64,000 nt of DNA from Petunia secreta (GCA_029990175.1 JARKIP010000033.1:8184001-8248000); one strand, 5' to 3'. Shown: positions 1-10,935, numbered from the stretch's first letter. Notes: a model not told the origin generated them from the sequence alone. Numbers and translations: made by a program.

Positions 1-779
1 GCTTGTTGCTGAGTCTTTGGCAGAGCTAGCTTGCTAATTTGATTGGAAATAGCATCCGTCTTCACCCTCAGCTCTGAAACTGCATCTAACTGAAGTACCG
101 CAGCAGATTTCTGTGTAGTAGCTCTATCATCTCCCTTCCAGTCAGGATTGCTCTGCATAAACTTGTCTAGTAATTCATAGATCTGGTCAAAGTTTAAGGC
201 CAGTACTTGGCCTCCAGCAGCAGCATCTACCACGATCTTAGTATGTGCAGTCAACCCCTCCACAAAAGTATGTGCCAGAACCTCATTGGATTTGTTGTGG
301 TGTGGACAATCTCTCAATAAAGCTTTAAAACGCTCCCAGGCTGAATACAAAGACTCTCTTTCTATCTGTCTGAAAGACATAATTTCACTCCTCAGCCGGG
401 CTGTCTTGGCAGATGGATAAAACTAAGCTAAGAACTTCCTAGCCAAATCATCCCAAGTAGTGATAGACCCAGACTTTTCAGCCTTTAACCACCTCTTTGC
501 TGCCCCAATCAGTGAAAATGGGAACAATGTCAAGCGCACATAATCAATAGGAACTCTCGTCGGTGTATAAGTATCACTGATCTCCAAGAAATTCTGAATG
601 TGTCGCTGCGGATCTTCATAAAGTAATCCACTATACTGCCCAGTCACATGCAGCAACTGAATCATGTCGGACTTAATCTCAAAGTGCCCGGTGATAGTGG
701 GCTAAACTATGCTAGACGCTACCCCCTCCAGGCTGGGGAGAGCAGCATCTCGCACAGCTAAGGTGCGTTCTTCTTCCAT
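1..779 (-). pseudogene. gag: Athila-type gag, N-terminal part, with stop codons
   Basis: Gag forms the particle that packages retrotransposon RNA. The chosen start is the ATG at 779-777, which gives MEEERTLAVRD. The frame continues to the window edge through a retrotransposon gag domain with motifs such as DYVRLTLFPFSLIGAAKRWL, SFRQIERESLYSAWERFKAL and DAAAGGQVLALN. Two in-frame stops are visible, one about 25 codons in (near 703) and one near 413, where relatives have lysine between FLA and FFP-type residues. Otherwise the frame is intact, so decay is mild. The C-terminus lies off the left edge. Identification rests on family resemblance to Athila gag and is fairly secure. Confidence 0.8.
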
Positions 780-895
780 TCCTGTAGGTAAAGATCAAGC
801 AGGACTAATACCTGAAACAGCACAAAACTCAAAACAAAAATTAAACCTGAATAGATAATAAGTAATAGTTCAAAAAGAAATCCGTCAATTATTAG

Positions 896-913
896 TCCCC
901 GGCAACGGCGCCA
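896..913 (-). promoter_or_regulatory. Primer-binding site, tRNA-Asp type
   Basis: The plus strand reads TCCCCGGCAACGGCGCCA, which equals the 3' end of plant tRNA-Asp including CCA. On the element strand it therefore pairs with that tRNA to prime minus-strand DNA synthesis. It lies 6 bases from the LTR edge, between the LTR and gag, as expected. Confidence 0.85.
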
Positions 914-919
914 AAAACA

Positions 920-2269
920 TGGTATTCCCAACGCACACGCAATTATACGTGGTCGACAAGTAATAATGTGATAAGTAGAGTATCGTTCCCACGAGGACTA
1001 TTCAGACTGGACTCCTAACAAACAATTTCTTAACAACTACTCAGGGATCTTTTTCCAATAGTGAAGATTTTATTAACTAAAGAACATTAATTAAAATGGT
1101 AGAAGTGAATTCAAAATATGGAGCAAAACTTGGTTGTTATCAGTAATAAGGAGACGGTCCAGGGTCAGAGTTACGAACAATCCAATTGAGTTTTCCAATT
1201 GATTCAACTTCTCAAATCCCGGATTACTAACTAACAGATTAAATGTACCCGTGAAAACTTTTCGATTCTTCACGGTCTATGCAGGCTACTCCAATCCCTA
1301 TATTTCTATGGGTTGGATCACATGCACACATTAACGAATCCTGTAATTAGTTGAGCTAGGCGAGCAAGTATATGTCTATCCTACTCATAAATTAGTTCCC
1401 CGATGCCCGGGTTCACAATCTAGCCCTACTCTTTCTTATTGCGTTCATAAATTCCCTCTTTCGAGTTCAATCTAAAAACCATAGATAATGCATAACTATT
1501 GGGCCCTAATAATTAAACAAGTGAAATCAAGAAAGAATAAGCAATCCGTTATGGAATTCAATTAATGGAAATCAATCTTCAAACATCAACTTTCATGAAA
1601 TAGTCTAACCCTAGAACGAGAGATTTAGCCACGCATACTCAAAATAACAACACAAGGATTTGGTGAAAGAATAAAATAATAAAATAATGATGTAATAGAT
1701 TAATGGAAGGAAGAAAAACCCCTGTTCAAGATGTTATGAGCTCTGCAATTTGCTCCAAAGTCTGAACTTCTATCATAAACTAAGTAAAAGAGTATTTATA
1801 GGGTTTACAAAGGCCTAGTAATAAGTTACACCTAAGCCTAGACGAAATAGGAGGTCCAAAAACGCTCCAAGGGCGCTGTAGTTGGCGCCCCGCGGCCCCG
1901 AACGCACGCACACAAGAAGAACCCGTCGCAATCCGAGCGCTTTAGCCACGCCCCGCGCTGAAAAATGCGCCAGAAGGCTGGGCACTTTTGGGTGAGCCCC
2001 GCGCCACCTATAGCGCCAGATCATTTTCCTTCTTCCTTCGTCTGCAGCTCGCGTCGCGTTGTGCCTTCGTATGTTCGATCCTATCCTCAATCCAAATCCA
2101 TTTTTTTTGCTCGATCATGCTCTTTGAAGCTCCAATTGCACTTCATAACAACCTACAATCATACGACACAAAATCAGAGCAAAATCACATTCATTAACTA
2201 GAAAACGTGCGAATAAAGTACTCAAACGTGAGGAAATATTAAGGAAATATAGGCATAAAATGCCAAACA
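920..2269 (-). repeat. 5' LTR of the minus-strand Athila element
   Basis: Non-coding block bounded by TGTTTGGCATTT on the element strand (plus-strand end near 2269) and by TACCA next to the primer site (920). The length is about 1350 bp. The internal boundary is fixed by the primer site. The outer boundary is set by the TG terminus and by the resumption of foreign pol coding at 2272; a 3-bp uncertainty remains. A GC-rich stretch at 1860-2010 is unlike the AT-rich rest. Small open frames here have no recognisable product. Confidence 0.7.
1793..1800 (-). promoter_or_regulatory. TATA box in Athila LTR
   Basis: TATAAATA on the minus strand, in the middle of the LTR and upstream of the primer site and gag. 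This fits the U3 core promoter of the element. Confidence 0.5.
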
Positions 2270-2271
2270 TC

Positions 2272-3707
2272 AAGCCCCATTTGATATGGTGGGTGTTGAT
2301 GTTACATAATTTTGAGATTCATGATTGTAAAGGTACCGAGAACCATGTTGCAGTCCATTTGTCTAGACTTGAAGGTGCTGAGAAGTGAGTTGAGGTAGGT
2401 GAGATTCGGGGCTATTACACTCAAAAAAATTTCATGGTATGTGGGTATTGAAAACTATCTGGTAAGTGACATAATTTCTGATTATTTTGACTATGCGAAA
2501 AAAAGTTTCTTGTATGAATGTAGGTCTTATTTTTGGGATAAACCTTATTTGTTTAAGATATGTATTGATAACATGATCCGGAGATGTGTCCCCAAGATAG
2601 AGAAATCTTCTATTTTGCAAGTTTGTCATTCTTTGCCTTATGGAGGACATTTTAGAGGGACCTGGTAAGCTGCTAAGGTGTTGGAAGCGGGCTCTTGTTG
2701 GCCTACTTTCTTCAAAGATGCTAATATTTGGGTTCGTGTTTGTGATAAGGGCCAGAAGACTTGTAATATCTCTTGTCGTCAAGCGAAGCCTATGAAACCA
2801 ATCTTGGAGGTTGAGATATTTAACGTATGGGGGATACATTTCATGGGCATATTTGTTAGGTTTTTTTTACAACAAGTACATACTCGTAGTAGTGGATTCT
2901 GTCTCAAAATGGGTCTAGGCTGTTGCTCTCCCCACTAATGATGTCGTGGGAGTACTCAATTTCTTAAAAGGAACATCTTCTCTATATCTGGTATTCCTCA
3001 GGCTATTATTAGTGATGGAGGAAGTCATTTGGCCACCAAGTATTCAAGCGGTTACTGGAAAAGTATGGAGTTCATCACAAAGTTGCGACACCTTACGCCC
3101 CGCAGACCAGTGGGCAAGTTGAGTTCTCAAATAGAGAGCTAAAAGTGTGCTTCAAAAGACTGTAAATTCTACCAGGACTGATTGGGTGAGGAAGCTGGAT
3201 GACGCTTTATGGGCTTATAGAACTGCTTACAGGACAACCATAGGCATGACGCCCTACAAGATGGTGTTTGGGATATGTCGTCATTATCCTGTGGAGTTAG
3301 AGCATAGGGCCTTGTGGGCTCTTAAGAGAGTAAATCTGGATTGTGACTCTACAGCATTTGGTAGGATCAATGAATTACATGAACTTGAGGAGAGACGCTT
3401 TCAAGCTTATGAGAATGCAAGCTTATGCAAGGAAAGGAAGAGAAACTTTCATGACAAGAGGATAATAGATAGAAGTTTTGAGCTGAGTTAATAAGTATAG
3501 CTTTATAACTGTAGACTTCGTTTGTTTCCTGGTAAGCTTAAGTCAGGGTGGTGTGGATCGTTTAAAGTTGTGCAAGTACCACCTCATGAAGCTATCGAAA
3601 TAGAGACCAAGGATGGCTTGAGAAGATTTAAGGTAAATGGGAAAAGGTTGAAAAGCAATTATGGAATAGAAGAAGAGGTCAAGGTGATCTCGGTCATTTA
3701 CTTTTAA
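2272..3707 (+). pseudogene. pol: Gypsy pol: RNase H end and integrase, degenerate
   Basis: Begins with the RNase H C-terminal segment (KPHLIWWVLML, then FEIHDCKGTENHVAVHLSRL), followed by the integrase zinc finger and core over several frames. The finger keeps CHSLPYGGH, but the last cysteine pair reads CDKGQKT where relatives have CDKCQ-T, so a zinc ligand is lost. The first catalytic aspartate is also lost (VWGIHFMG where relatives have DFMG). ISDGGSH and the SGQVE glutamate region remain. After about 3147 one frame runs well (LDDALWAYRTAYRTTIGMTPYKMVFG, PVELEHRALWAL), then the C-terminal FPGKLKSGW/GSFKVVQV segment reads at 3522-3707. Stops and frameshifts make it non-functional. Confidence 0.85.
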
Positions 3708-4355
3708 GAGCAACTAGAGCATCCATAATGTCGTACCACGAATATAACTTAGGCGCTTCTCAGGATAAAACCCGTGATTGTAATTGTATATAAAATAAAA
3801 AATAAAAAAACGAAAACAGATGTCGTGCCACGATCTTAAATAAGGTGCTTGTTGGGAGGAAACCCAATTTTTAGTTGTTTTAAAAGATACTACGCTTCTT
3901 CTTGTCTGGTGTTTCTTATGATGCTTCCAAGGCAAGAAATGTGCTAAAAAGTGTAAAAAAAAATTAATGAATTGCACCCCGAAAGCCACAAATACAAAAT
4001 TGGAATGAAATCACGAATTGGAAACTTTCAGCCAGTAAAATACATTGAAGGCTGTATCTAAGGCGTCGCTCTTGGAATCTCCTGAGGAAGGTCTTAACAC
4101 TTAGTAATTTTTGGTAGAGAATTGGGCGAATGTCGTATGAAGGGTGTCGCAAATGGTACTGAGTCTACTGACTTTCCAAAACAGAAGGCTTCAAATTGTT
4201 AAAGGTGATGGGAAGGCGTCGCATGCTTGATCGCGCACTCATGTAAGTTAATTTTTTACGAGTCAACCCGATTTTGACCCGTTGACACACAAATGTATAA
4301 CATAAAACTAATTCCCTTTCCCTCTTTCTCTTGGTTTAAACTAATGCACACAAAA

Positions 4356-4388
<33 letters not shown>

Positions 4389-5273
4389 TTTTCCTGTAAT
4401 CAAATCGTTTCATCTTCTTCACTCTAAAGGACTGCTCTTATAACTATAATTATCTTGTTCTGAGCCAACTATTGCTGAAGCCCCCTTTTACCCTTAGTTA
4501 TAGTTTTTATTGGTTTGAGTGAATTGATTTAGCGCAAGTTGGGTATTATGCTGAAACTGTGAAATCTTGTTTGGTAACTCTTGTATCTGAATTAAGTGAT
4601 CTCCCATGAAAGTTGGGAGGGTTTTCCCTTCCAAAAGCTTATGAAACTTGAACTTACAAAGCGTGCCCATAACGTGTTTGATAGAATGCTACAGGGAACA
4701 AAAGTTTAAAACTTTACAAATTCTTGAATAGCAGAGTTAAATGAAGGCATGCATTGCATAATATGATGATCCAAATGATTGAATTGATAACTTTTGATGC
4801 TAAATTTAACATGATCATGAGTTAAAGTAGATAATAGTGCAACATCTACGCAGTATGTGCCACTATATCCCTATTTCCTTCCTTACTGCCCCTACTATTT
4901 CCCTTGATTGGAAAAGGAGAATTGGAGGAGAAGATGATGATAGAATCGGTGTTCCTCCTCATAATGAAATTGCTCGTGTCCAATTACACATGTAGCTAGA
5001 ACATCAACTTACATTGTTGGTGTTATTTGCTTTATTGCTTCATTAGTTTCGTGATGCGCATAGATGGCGATTTGTTATTGCACTTTCTATTGGCATGTGG
5101 GTTCAACTGACTAAGGATTTATTTTAGATGATTAGTATGAGGAACGTTTCATAGGCTTGTATGTTTAAATTCGTTGCTGAGTAAATTGATTACTGTCTCA
5201 AAGTGTCTTATTGACTTTGGCCTTTAGACAACGTACAATACATTGTGTGGATTCATCTTTCATGTTTCTAGTT
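3708..5273 (+). other. Athila 3' noncoding region
   Basis: No coding frame is supported. The segment just after pol contains a GTCGTGCCACGA-type stretch (about 3819) and TTGGGAGGAAACCCA (about 3853), which resemble the post-pol region of Athila elements. An A-tract of nearly 30 bases lies near 4352-4378. The rest is AT-rich with no recognisable gene. Confidence 0.45.
4351..4386 (+). repeat. Poly-A tract
   Basis: A nearly pure A run of almost 30 bases preceded by CACAC and followed by GAAAAAACG. It could be simple low-complexity DNA or the tail of a small retroposon, but no element body was recognised upstream. Confidence 0.5.
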
Positions 5274-5278
5274 AGTTT

Positions 5279-5775
5279 TGTTTAAGCCGAAAATTGTGCG
5301 TCTAGATTAAACAATTAGTTTTGATTAGTATCACAACCAATGTAGTAACTACAATGAAAAGTATGTAAATATAATAAAAGCAGTAATAAATTAATAAGAC
5401 GAAATAATTAAGAGAAAAGTAGAGTAATTCTTATTCGTTGAGAATAGCCAGATACGGTGTGGAATCCGTCGATGTACAATACAATGAAAAGAGAGGTATA
5501 TATAGTAGTGATACCCAGTCCTAAATAAGGTATAGACTAATAAGGCTATGGGCCTTTAACTCAAGGCAGTGATTTACACTAAACCCTAACTTGGAGATTA
5601 TAAACCTTAGGTGGCGGGATGCATACCCTACGTTCAATAGCTGTGCCGCCTAAATGGTCGTTGGCTCTAAGAGCGGGCATGTATCCTCTGCACCCGGTAA
5701 CTTGTAAGATAAGTCTAGTCTCGCTAGCTGGACTCGTATCCCCGTAATTGCAAGTGACGTATTTTTGTCCACACA
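5279..5775 (-). repeat. 3' LTR of the Tat element
   Basis: Homologous over its length to 10950-11453 and to 27572-28052, sharing landmarks such as TTGAGAATAGCCAGAT and GCACCCGGTAACTTG. Element-strand start TGTGTGGACA is directly preceded by a purine tract. Many scattered substitutions separate it from the partner LTR, so the insertion is not recent. Confidence 0.8.
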
Positions 5776-5794
5776 GTTAGTACCCCCACTAGCT
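5776..5794 (-). promoter_or_regulatory. Polypurine tract of Tat element
   Basis: On the element strand AGCTAGTGGGGGTACTAAC abuts the TGTGTGG start of the 3' LTR, the position of the plus-strand primer. The equivalent tract in the copy at 28053-28072 reads AGTTGGGGGAGTGAT. Confidence 0.6.
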
Positions 5795-6051
5795 GAGTTC
5801 TGAGAAAACCAGTCACGAAGTGAAAGTGGCGTGGATGTGAAAAGATATCTCACTGACTCCTTGAAACTCACAGTCTCTTTGACTAAGAATTATATTAATC
5901 CCTTCATTAACTTTGCATGCTTCCTTCTGGTTGGCTAATACCAATACCATGCACCTTTTGAAGAACTGCCATTAACCGCTCCTTATCGTTTCTTATCTTA
6001 AGCAATAATAATGTTGGACCATTTCGTGCTCAATCTTTATCCTTTTCTGCC

Positions 6052-6059
6052 TATAAATA
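6052..6059 (+). promoter_or_regulatory. Candidate TATA box for an antisense ORF
   Basis: TATAAATA in the context CTGCCTATAAATAGAGAC on the plus strand, opposite to the Tat element. It lies about 100 bp upstream of the ATG at 6160. The position just inside the 3' LTR and the orientation match a promoter for the antisense extra ORF known from Tat-lineage elements. Function is inferred only. Confidence 0.45.
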
Positions 6060-6159
6060 GAGACTTCACGACAGTGAAAAATTGACGAACTCTTCCTAAA
6101 AAAATACTTCTCTTCTTTAACAATTTCTTATGATAGCGAGAAACTTTTCTTCTTTAAAA

Positions 6160-6833
6160 AATGTTCGCCTTTGATCCTGATTCGATATTCCCGAAAAACC
6201 TTCTTTGTTTCGAATGGATGTTGCATGAAAGAGGAAGCTCGCCTGCAATTACCTCTTTTTTCTTTCTTCGTCCATGAGAAAACATATGAAGTTCCCCGAA
6301 TCATGAAGTTTTATCAGGATTCTAACGATGTCCTTCGGGATTTTTTCATTATGTCACGTGCACTGATTACGGTGCGCTCGTCTTCAAACACAATGGTTGT
6401 TGTGATATTCTTCTTCTCATGCGGGGTCAGGACGCTTAGCCTTTTTAGCTTTCGTCCGGCCTCTCCGTTAGAATACCTCGTGTGTCAAGGCCGCTCCTTC
6501 AATGGCACCGAGCTGATAATCTATCGCTTGGCTCTATTTCATGGTAGGCAAGAGGAGACAGCTCTGGGCTGTGAGCAGATTAGCGATTTTTTAAGCTCTA
6601 ACTCCACTTTCGGCTCCAGGCTGCCTCTTGGTTCTGCTGGTTCGGTCTTGTTGGAGTTGCAGGGCTTCATCGACCATTGGCTGCGGGATATCCAAGGGAA
6701 GAGGCTCCTATGTGGTAGGTTCCTTGCTCAAGCCTTTCTGCTCTGGCAAACCAAAATCCCTGAAGTTACGAGGTTCCATCCGCTTCTCTTGAGATCCCGA
6801 TGTTTGGGAGTTTTTCTGCCTTCCAGCTCCTAA
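6160..6833 (+). pseudogene. Possible antisense extra ORF (aORF) of Tat element
   Basis: A plus-strand coding-like region sits between the 3' LTR and the inner gag of a minus-strand Tat element. An ATG at 6160 opens MFAFDPDSIFPKNLLCFEWM and continues to a stop about 39 codons in. The neighbouring frame, lacking its own ATG, is open from 6171 to 6833 (220 codons), which suggests one frameshifted ORF. The last part of that frame overlaps antisense gag sequence after 6747 and is probably not part of it. Tat-lineage elements often carry extra ORFs, some antisense, between pol and the 3' LTR, which is the basis of the call. No conserved domain was recognised, so the product is unknown. Confidence 0.35.
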
Positions 6834-8047
6834 TTGTTTCTGAGCCTTTGGCTTCACCCTCTTTTCGTTCCCTTCTCCTTCTAAAGAAGTGCTCCCTGCT
6901 CTCTTCCTTCGCTCATCTTCGGGGTTATGAGAGTTGTCTGGCTCCAAGTGAAGCTTTTCAGTATACCTTAGGTACAACGTGCTCCGTGTGTGAACGAGGT
7001 GCTGGGTTAAGCTCCACTGCAAGTCCCTGGTGGCCAATGATCCCTTTTAATTCAGACTCTTGCAAAAGGCTACCACAACGATGTTGTTAAGAACGGGAGG
7101 AAGCTCAATGCGCTCCTTCTGAAATCTGTCAAGGTAGTCCTTTAGTAACTCGTTGTCTTGTTGACGTATCTCAAAGACATCTTCCATGCGATTCTCCCGC
7201 TTGCGGGTACCGAAATGCGCTTTTATGAACAAGTCTTGTATCTGAGTAAATGATTCGATGGATCCCATCAGTAGCTGAGTGTACCAAGAGAGGGCCCCGT
7301 TAGTGAGGGTCGAGTCGAACCTCTTCACTAGAGCAGACTGGATTTCTTCCTGGGTGATCCCATTACTCTTCACAGTCGTATAATACGCAGCAATATGCTC
7401 GTCTGGATCAGTCGTTCGATCGTACTGCAAGTTATCCAGGAAGTGGAAGTGCTTTACTACGTTCACCGGTGCAGCACTCGCTTTGTGGGAGTAATTTTAG
7501 AACTTCTACTCTTCTACCGTGGTAACTTGGGTGGAGCACCCGACACATTACCAATTCGGTCATGGATGGCCTTCATCTCTTTTATGAGGTCCTGAATGAC
7601 AGGGGCTTCTTTGAGTTCTTAGTTTTTGATTGTTGACGAACCTCCAGGAATGACATTCATGTTGAACCTTCGATTAGGAGCTGATTCTGGTGAATTGTAT
7701 ACGGGCACCGGTCCTCGTGGTGATGTTGGCCTCTGAGACAATTCGGCAAACATCGCTCTTAAATTTTGGGATGTCCTATCAACTATATTATTCGAGTTCT
7801 GCTCGGACGCAGTTTTGAGGAGATTTATAAGGAAACCTCTGAATTCAGAATTTCCTCATACAGGTTGATCGCCTTCCTCATTGCTGGTAATGAGGATTTA
7901 AACTCGAGAGGTGTCTTTCGGCTGCTCAGCGGGATCCCTAGGCTGTATGCTGGGATCTTCGGTATCCCTTGCGGAATTGTCTACTACATCTGCAGTGTTC
8001 ATTGGAATGCTATCATCGTCAGATATGATTGCAACTTTTTCCTTCAT
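6747..8047 (-). pseudogene. gag: Tat-type gag, inner copy, nearly full length
   Basis: The start is the ATG at 8047-8045, giving MKEKVAIISDDDS, close behind a primer-binding site and partial LTR. The capsid-like domain is read at about 7466-7047 (NLQYDRTTDPDEHIAAYY, QSALVKRFDSTLTNGALSWY, IEELPPVLNN-type end), then a basic linker to about 6747 (NPEDERRKRAGS, RMEPRNFRDFGLP). Stops and small shifts interrupt it, for example after KDTSRV and STIKN. It is homologous to the outer gag at 9755-10930, but keeps the N-terminus that copy has lost and stops short of the outer copy's cysteine/histidine region. Homology ends at 6747, where the sequence joins the antisense ORF region. Confidence 0.75.
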
Positions 8048-8070
8048 AGAATACCTACAATTTCCTGGGC

Positions 8071-8088
8071 CCCATGGTAGGCACCAAA
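8071..8088 (-). promoter_or_regulatory. Candidate primer-binding site of inner Tat copy
   Basis: On the element strand TTTGGTGCCTACCATGGG follows the LTR end and precedes gag by about 25 bp. The segment resembles the GGTGCC-CACCGTGGGG stretch found after the 5' LTR of Tat-lineage elements. I cannot name the priming tRNA with certainty. Confidence 0.5.
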
Positions 8089-8089
8089 G

Positions 8090-8205
8090 TGTTTATTCCT
8101 AAAATTGTATGCCTAGGATAAGCTATTATTTATGATTAGGGCCACAAGCAATGCAGTAACTATAATGGAAAAGTATGTAAATATAACAAAAGCAATAATG
8201 AATTA
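8090..8205 (-). repeat. Partial internal LTR of Tat family
   Basis: The 116 bp match the plus-strand start of the two outer LTRs (TGTTTATTCCTAAAATTG onward) and stop abruptly at AATGAATTA, where the outer LTRs continue with ACAAGACG. On the element strand this is the LTR 3' end, directly followed by a primer site and gag. It marks the junction between two elements of the same family. Confidence 0.7.
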
Positions 8206-8559
8206 TCAGTGTGCCATCTTTGAGCAAATAATTCTGTTGTGTACCTATATTTTGTGGCTAGGTTGCATCTATAGGATATGGCTTTATGCACCCACAGTGG
8301 GATGACTTTAGCCCGTGTGATAACAGGAACTTTTTCTCCAGCTTTGAATTTCTCTGCTTAGTTACTCGAGTATTTAAGACTTTCTGGCACTGCATGAATG
8401 GGCATCCCTATCAGTGTGTAGGTGCAGTTGTTGAATTAACGAGTTCAAATCATGAATAATGCCTAGTGGCTGAGCTTGAAGTGGTTTAGGGTTTAGGGTT
8501 TAGCTCAAAGTGAGTGGTGTACCTAACTTTTTGTAGCAAAAAGTGAGTATATTACCTCA
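8206..8559 (-). other. Unassigned Tat internal sequence
   Basis: No coding frame was recognised between the partial LTR and the RNase H remnant. A plant telomere-like run (GGTTTAGGGTTTAGGGTTTAG) occurs near 8488-8510 but is only about three units long. Confidence 0.3.
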
Positions 8560-8900
8560 ACTGGTGTGCAGATGCCCTCTATGGTGAAAACTTCATTGAC
8601 TATGATCAACTGAGAGCCACTGAAGAGGATGGCCTCCCTGGCCCCCCAGTATGTACGCTAAGTCAATGGCTTGAATTATGGCTTCATACTGTGCTTCGTT
8701 GGTTTGAGCTCTAGTTCCTGTGACTCACCTACTGCCCGAGGTTGGTAGATAGTGTCATACTCTCCCAGTATCTCTGCCCATTCTGCCATCTCCTTAGAGA
8801 GTCCGAGTTTGGACAATATGGTCTGTAGCAGTACGAAGGAGATCATGCTGACCGTATGGTCAAGAAAATTTGTGCGCAGCTCTTGGCTTTTAATGATCAC
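8560..8900 (-). pseudogene. pol: Tat pol: RNase H remnant
   Basis: In minus-strand frames the segment reads LSKEMAEWAEILGEYDTIYQPRAV, matching the R-TKWA-ELGEYDI-YQPR end of the gypsy reverse transcriptase/RNase H region. It is followed, one frame away, by TNEAQYEAIIQAIDLAYILGA and ILFSGSQLIVNE, matching the NNEAEYEAL...DSQLVVNQ core of the Tat-lineage RNase H. The residue corresponding to the catalytic aspartate in the -DSQL- motif appears as glycine (SGSQL). Frameshifts and stops are present and nothing resembling a palm-domain reverse transcriptase lies upstream. Confidence 0.65.
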
Positions 8901-9340
8901 GGTTGCGATAAAATTAAAAAGTAAAGGTAGAAACCTGTCTCTGCGTGATGGACTTTAGCTGGCATACTTTACGGGAAAATGTCTACCATTCTCTTCTCGT
9001 ACAAGGACAATATTCCACGTTATTTCTGAGATCGAGACTAATAATATTAAATGTTCACCTGGTTCTAGCTCAGTTATCAACCGGAAGCTGTAGGAGCTGC
9101 ATATTAGTCTTGGTATGGTTAGGTAACTCTGTATCAGCCATAGGGGCCCCCTTTTATCTTTACAGCACCTCAGAAAGCTGACATTCTAATTTCATGGCCT
9201 TGGGGACTAGCTGATCCATCACCGCCAACCGATCCCCTAGTTCGCTGATCTCTTCTCTGACCTCTCGCTTTATGGTCTCAAACTTGAGGGATTCTTCTTT
9301 GGCCATATTTATTTTAGTTACCCGCCGTACACTAAGATCC
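8901..9340 (-). other. Degenerate Tat pol interval lacking reverse transcriptase
   Basis: This stretch lies where reverse transcriptase should be. One frame is coil-like (KREVREEISELGDRLAVMD) but no YVDD-type or FGL-type reverse-transcriptase motif is visible. It is too short for the domain, so a deletion is likely. Confidence 0.4.
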
Positions 9341-9640
9341 CTGCCATAAGTCAATAATCCCGCGTGAGGTCGGGTATTTGAAAACATTATAAAGGGTTGA
9401 GGGTACTCCCTTGACACTGTGTATCCATGGCTGTCCCGAGATGATGTCATATGGTAGGTTGCAGTTCAATACCTGAAAGGAGGTTATGCTCGTCACTCCT
9501 GGTATATGAACCGGTAGAGCTAACTCTCCGACAGACTTTTCTCGAGATCCATTGATACCAGTTATTTTGCGGGTGTTTGAGGCTACTTGACGGCATGAAG
9601 TTACTATTCTGGAGTACCTCACCCTGGATAATGTTCATGC
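9341..9640 (-). pseudogene. pol: Tat-type retropepsin fragment
   Basis: Minus-strand frames give SREKSVGELALPVHIPGVT, LNCNLPYDIISGQPWIHSVKGVPSTLYNVFKYPTSRGI. This matches the C-terminal half of Tat protease (YNIILGRPWIH-M-AVPSTLHQ-LKFPT). The active-site D-S/G-G segment upstream is not clearly readable. A frameshift splits the region. It lies downstream of gag as expected for a gag-pol order. Confidence 0.65.
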
Positions 9641-9754
9641 TACTTCTCTAATCAAGCATAGCTCGTTGGACGCGTACGTCAGATATCCCCACAGGCACGA
9701 TGAGGTCGCGTTGATGTTCTGCCTCTTCCTCTAAACCAAATAGGATTAGACCTT

Positions 9755-10930
9755 TCAATTCCCATGGCACTGTAGTCCCACGTGAGATGTCGGGTTCCAT
9801 AGTTGACAAGATTGTTTTGATCGCCTTCGAGTTTTATCATCTGGTGCTTTAGAATTCTGTGGTCCTTCTTTAATCAGATCACTGAGGTGCCCTTGTTTCA
9901 AGAGATGCTCTGTTTCAATCATCAAGGCTTTACAGTCGACCGTGGCATGACTGCAACTGCGATGAAAATCACAATAGGGCATTGTGTTCCTCCCCGCAAC
10001 TCCTTTCACGGTAGGCGGCCATCGAACCCTTTGACCTAATCCACCAAAGTGATTAGCGACTAGATCCACGACGGTTACTTGCAAACCAAAATCCCTGAAG
10101 TTACGAGGTTCCATCCGCTTCTCTTGAGATCCCGATGCTTGGGAGTTGTTCTGCCTTCCAGCTCCTAATTGTTTATGAGCCTTTGGCTTCACCCTTTTTT
10201 CGTTCTCTTCTCCTTCTAAAGAAGCGCTCCCTGCTCCGTTCCTTCGCTCATCTTCGGGGTTATGAGAGTTGTCTGGCTCTAAGTGAAGCTTTTCAGTATA
10301 CCTTAGGTACAACGTGCTCCTTGTGTGAACGAGGTGCTGGGTTAAGCTCCACTACAAGTCCCTGGTGGCCAATCATCCCTTTTAATTCAAACTCTTGCAA
10401 AAGGCTACCACAGCGATGTTGTTAAGAACAGGAGGAAGCTCAATGCGCTCCTTCTGAAATCTGTCAAGGTAGTTCTTTAGCAACTCGTTGTCTTGTTGAC
10501 GTATCTCAAAGATATCTTCCAAGCGATTCTCCCCCTTGCGGGCACCGAAATGCAATTTTATGAACAAGTCTTGTATCTGAATAAATGATTCGATGGATCC
10601 CATCTGTAGCTGAGTGTACCAAGCGAGGGCCCCTTTAGTTAGGGTCGAGCCAAACCTCTTCACTAGAGCAGACTGGATTTCTTCCTCGGTGATCTCATTA
10701 CTCTTCACAGCCGTATAATACGTGGGAATATGCTCGTCTGGATCAGTCATTCCATCATACTTCAAGTTATCCAGCAAGCGGAAGTGATTTACTATGTGGA
10801 CCGATGCAGCACTCGCTTTGTAGGAGTAATTTTGGAACTTTTGCTCTTCTATCGTGGTAACTTAGGTGGAGCACTCGCCACATTACCAATTCAGTCATGG
10901 ATGGCCTTCATCTCTTTTATCAGGTCCTGA
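9755..10930 (-). pseudogene. gag: Tat-type gag, outer copy, N-terminus deleted
   Basis: The capsid-like domain reads at 10777-10382 (LDNLKYDGMTDPDEHIPTYY, FGSTLTKGALAWYTQL, FQKERIELPPVLNN). The C-terminal half reads at 10312-9755, with NPEDERRNGAGSASLEG, a cysteine/histidine patch MPYCDFHRSCSHATVDCKAL and HLLKQGHLSDLI. That patch fits the C-D-H/H-T-DC zinc-like motif of Tat gag. The upstream part found in the inner copy (MKEKVAIISDDD onward) is missing: sequence runs from the primer-site remnant straight into the segment equivalent to VIQDLIKEMKAIHD. Stops occur near the middle (after CKSLN). Confidence 0.8.
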
Positions 10931-10935
10931 ATGAC

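Larger units (their letters stand above)
1..2269 (-). mobile_element. Athila-lineage Ty3/gypsy element, 5' part, minus strand
   Basis: Reading leftward from 2269, the order is LTR (920-2269), a primer-binding site matching the 3' end of plant tRNA-Asp (896-913), then gag (from 779 to the window edge). That order defines the 5' end of a minus-strand gypsy element whose pol and other LTR lie outside the window. The gag sequence and the tRNA-Asp primer are typical of the Athila lineage. The element sits inside the pol gene of another Athila-like copy: plus-strand pol coding resumes directly at 2272. The target-site duplication cannot be checked because the other end is missing. Confidence 0.75.

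Noticed and set aside
1815..2201. Overlapping small frames on both strands in a GC-rich block
   Set aside because: Located within the Athila LTR; GC-rich DNA has few stops and no conserved product is visible.
4351..4386. SINE or LINE tail
   Set aside because: Only the A-tract is visible; no RNA polymerase III boxes or coding body were found upstream.
8488..8510. Telomere-like TTTAGGG repeats
   Set aside because: Only about three units, inside a retroelement; too short to indicate an interstitial telomere.
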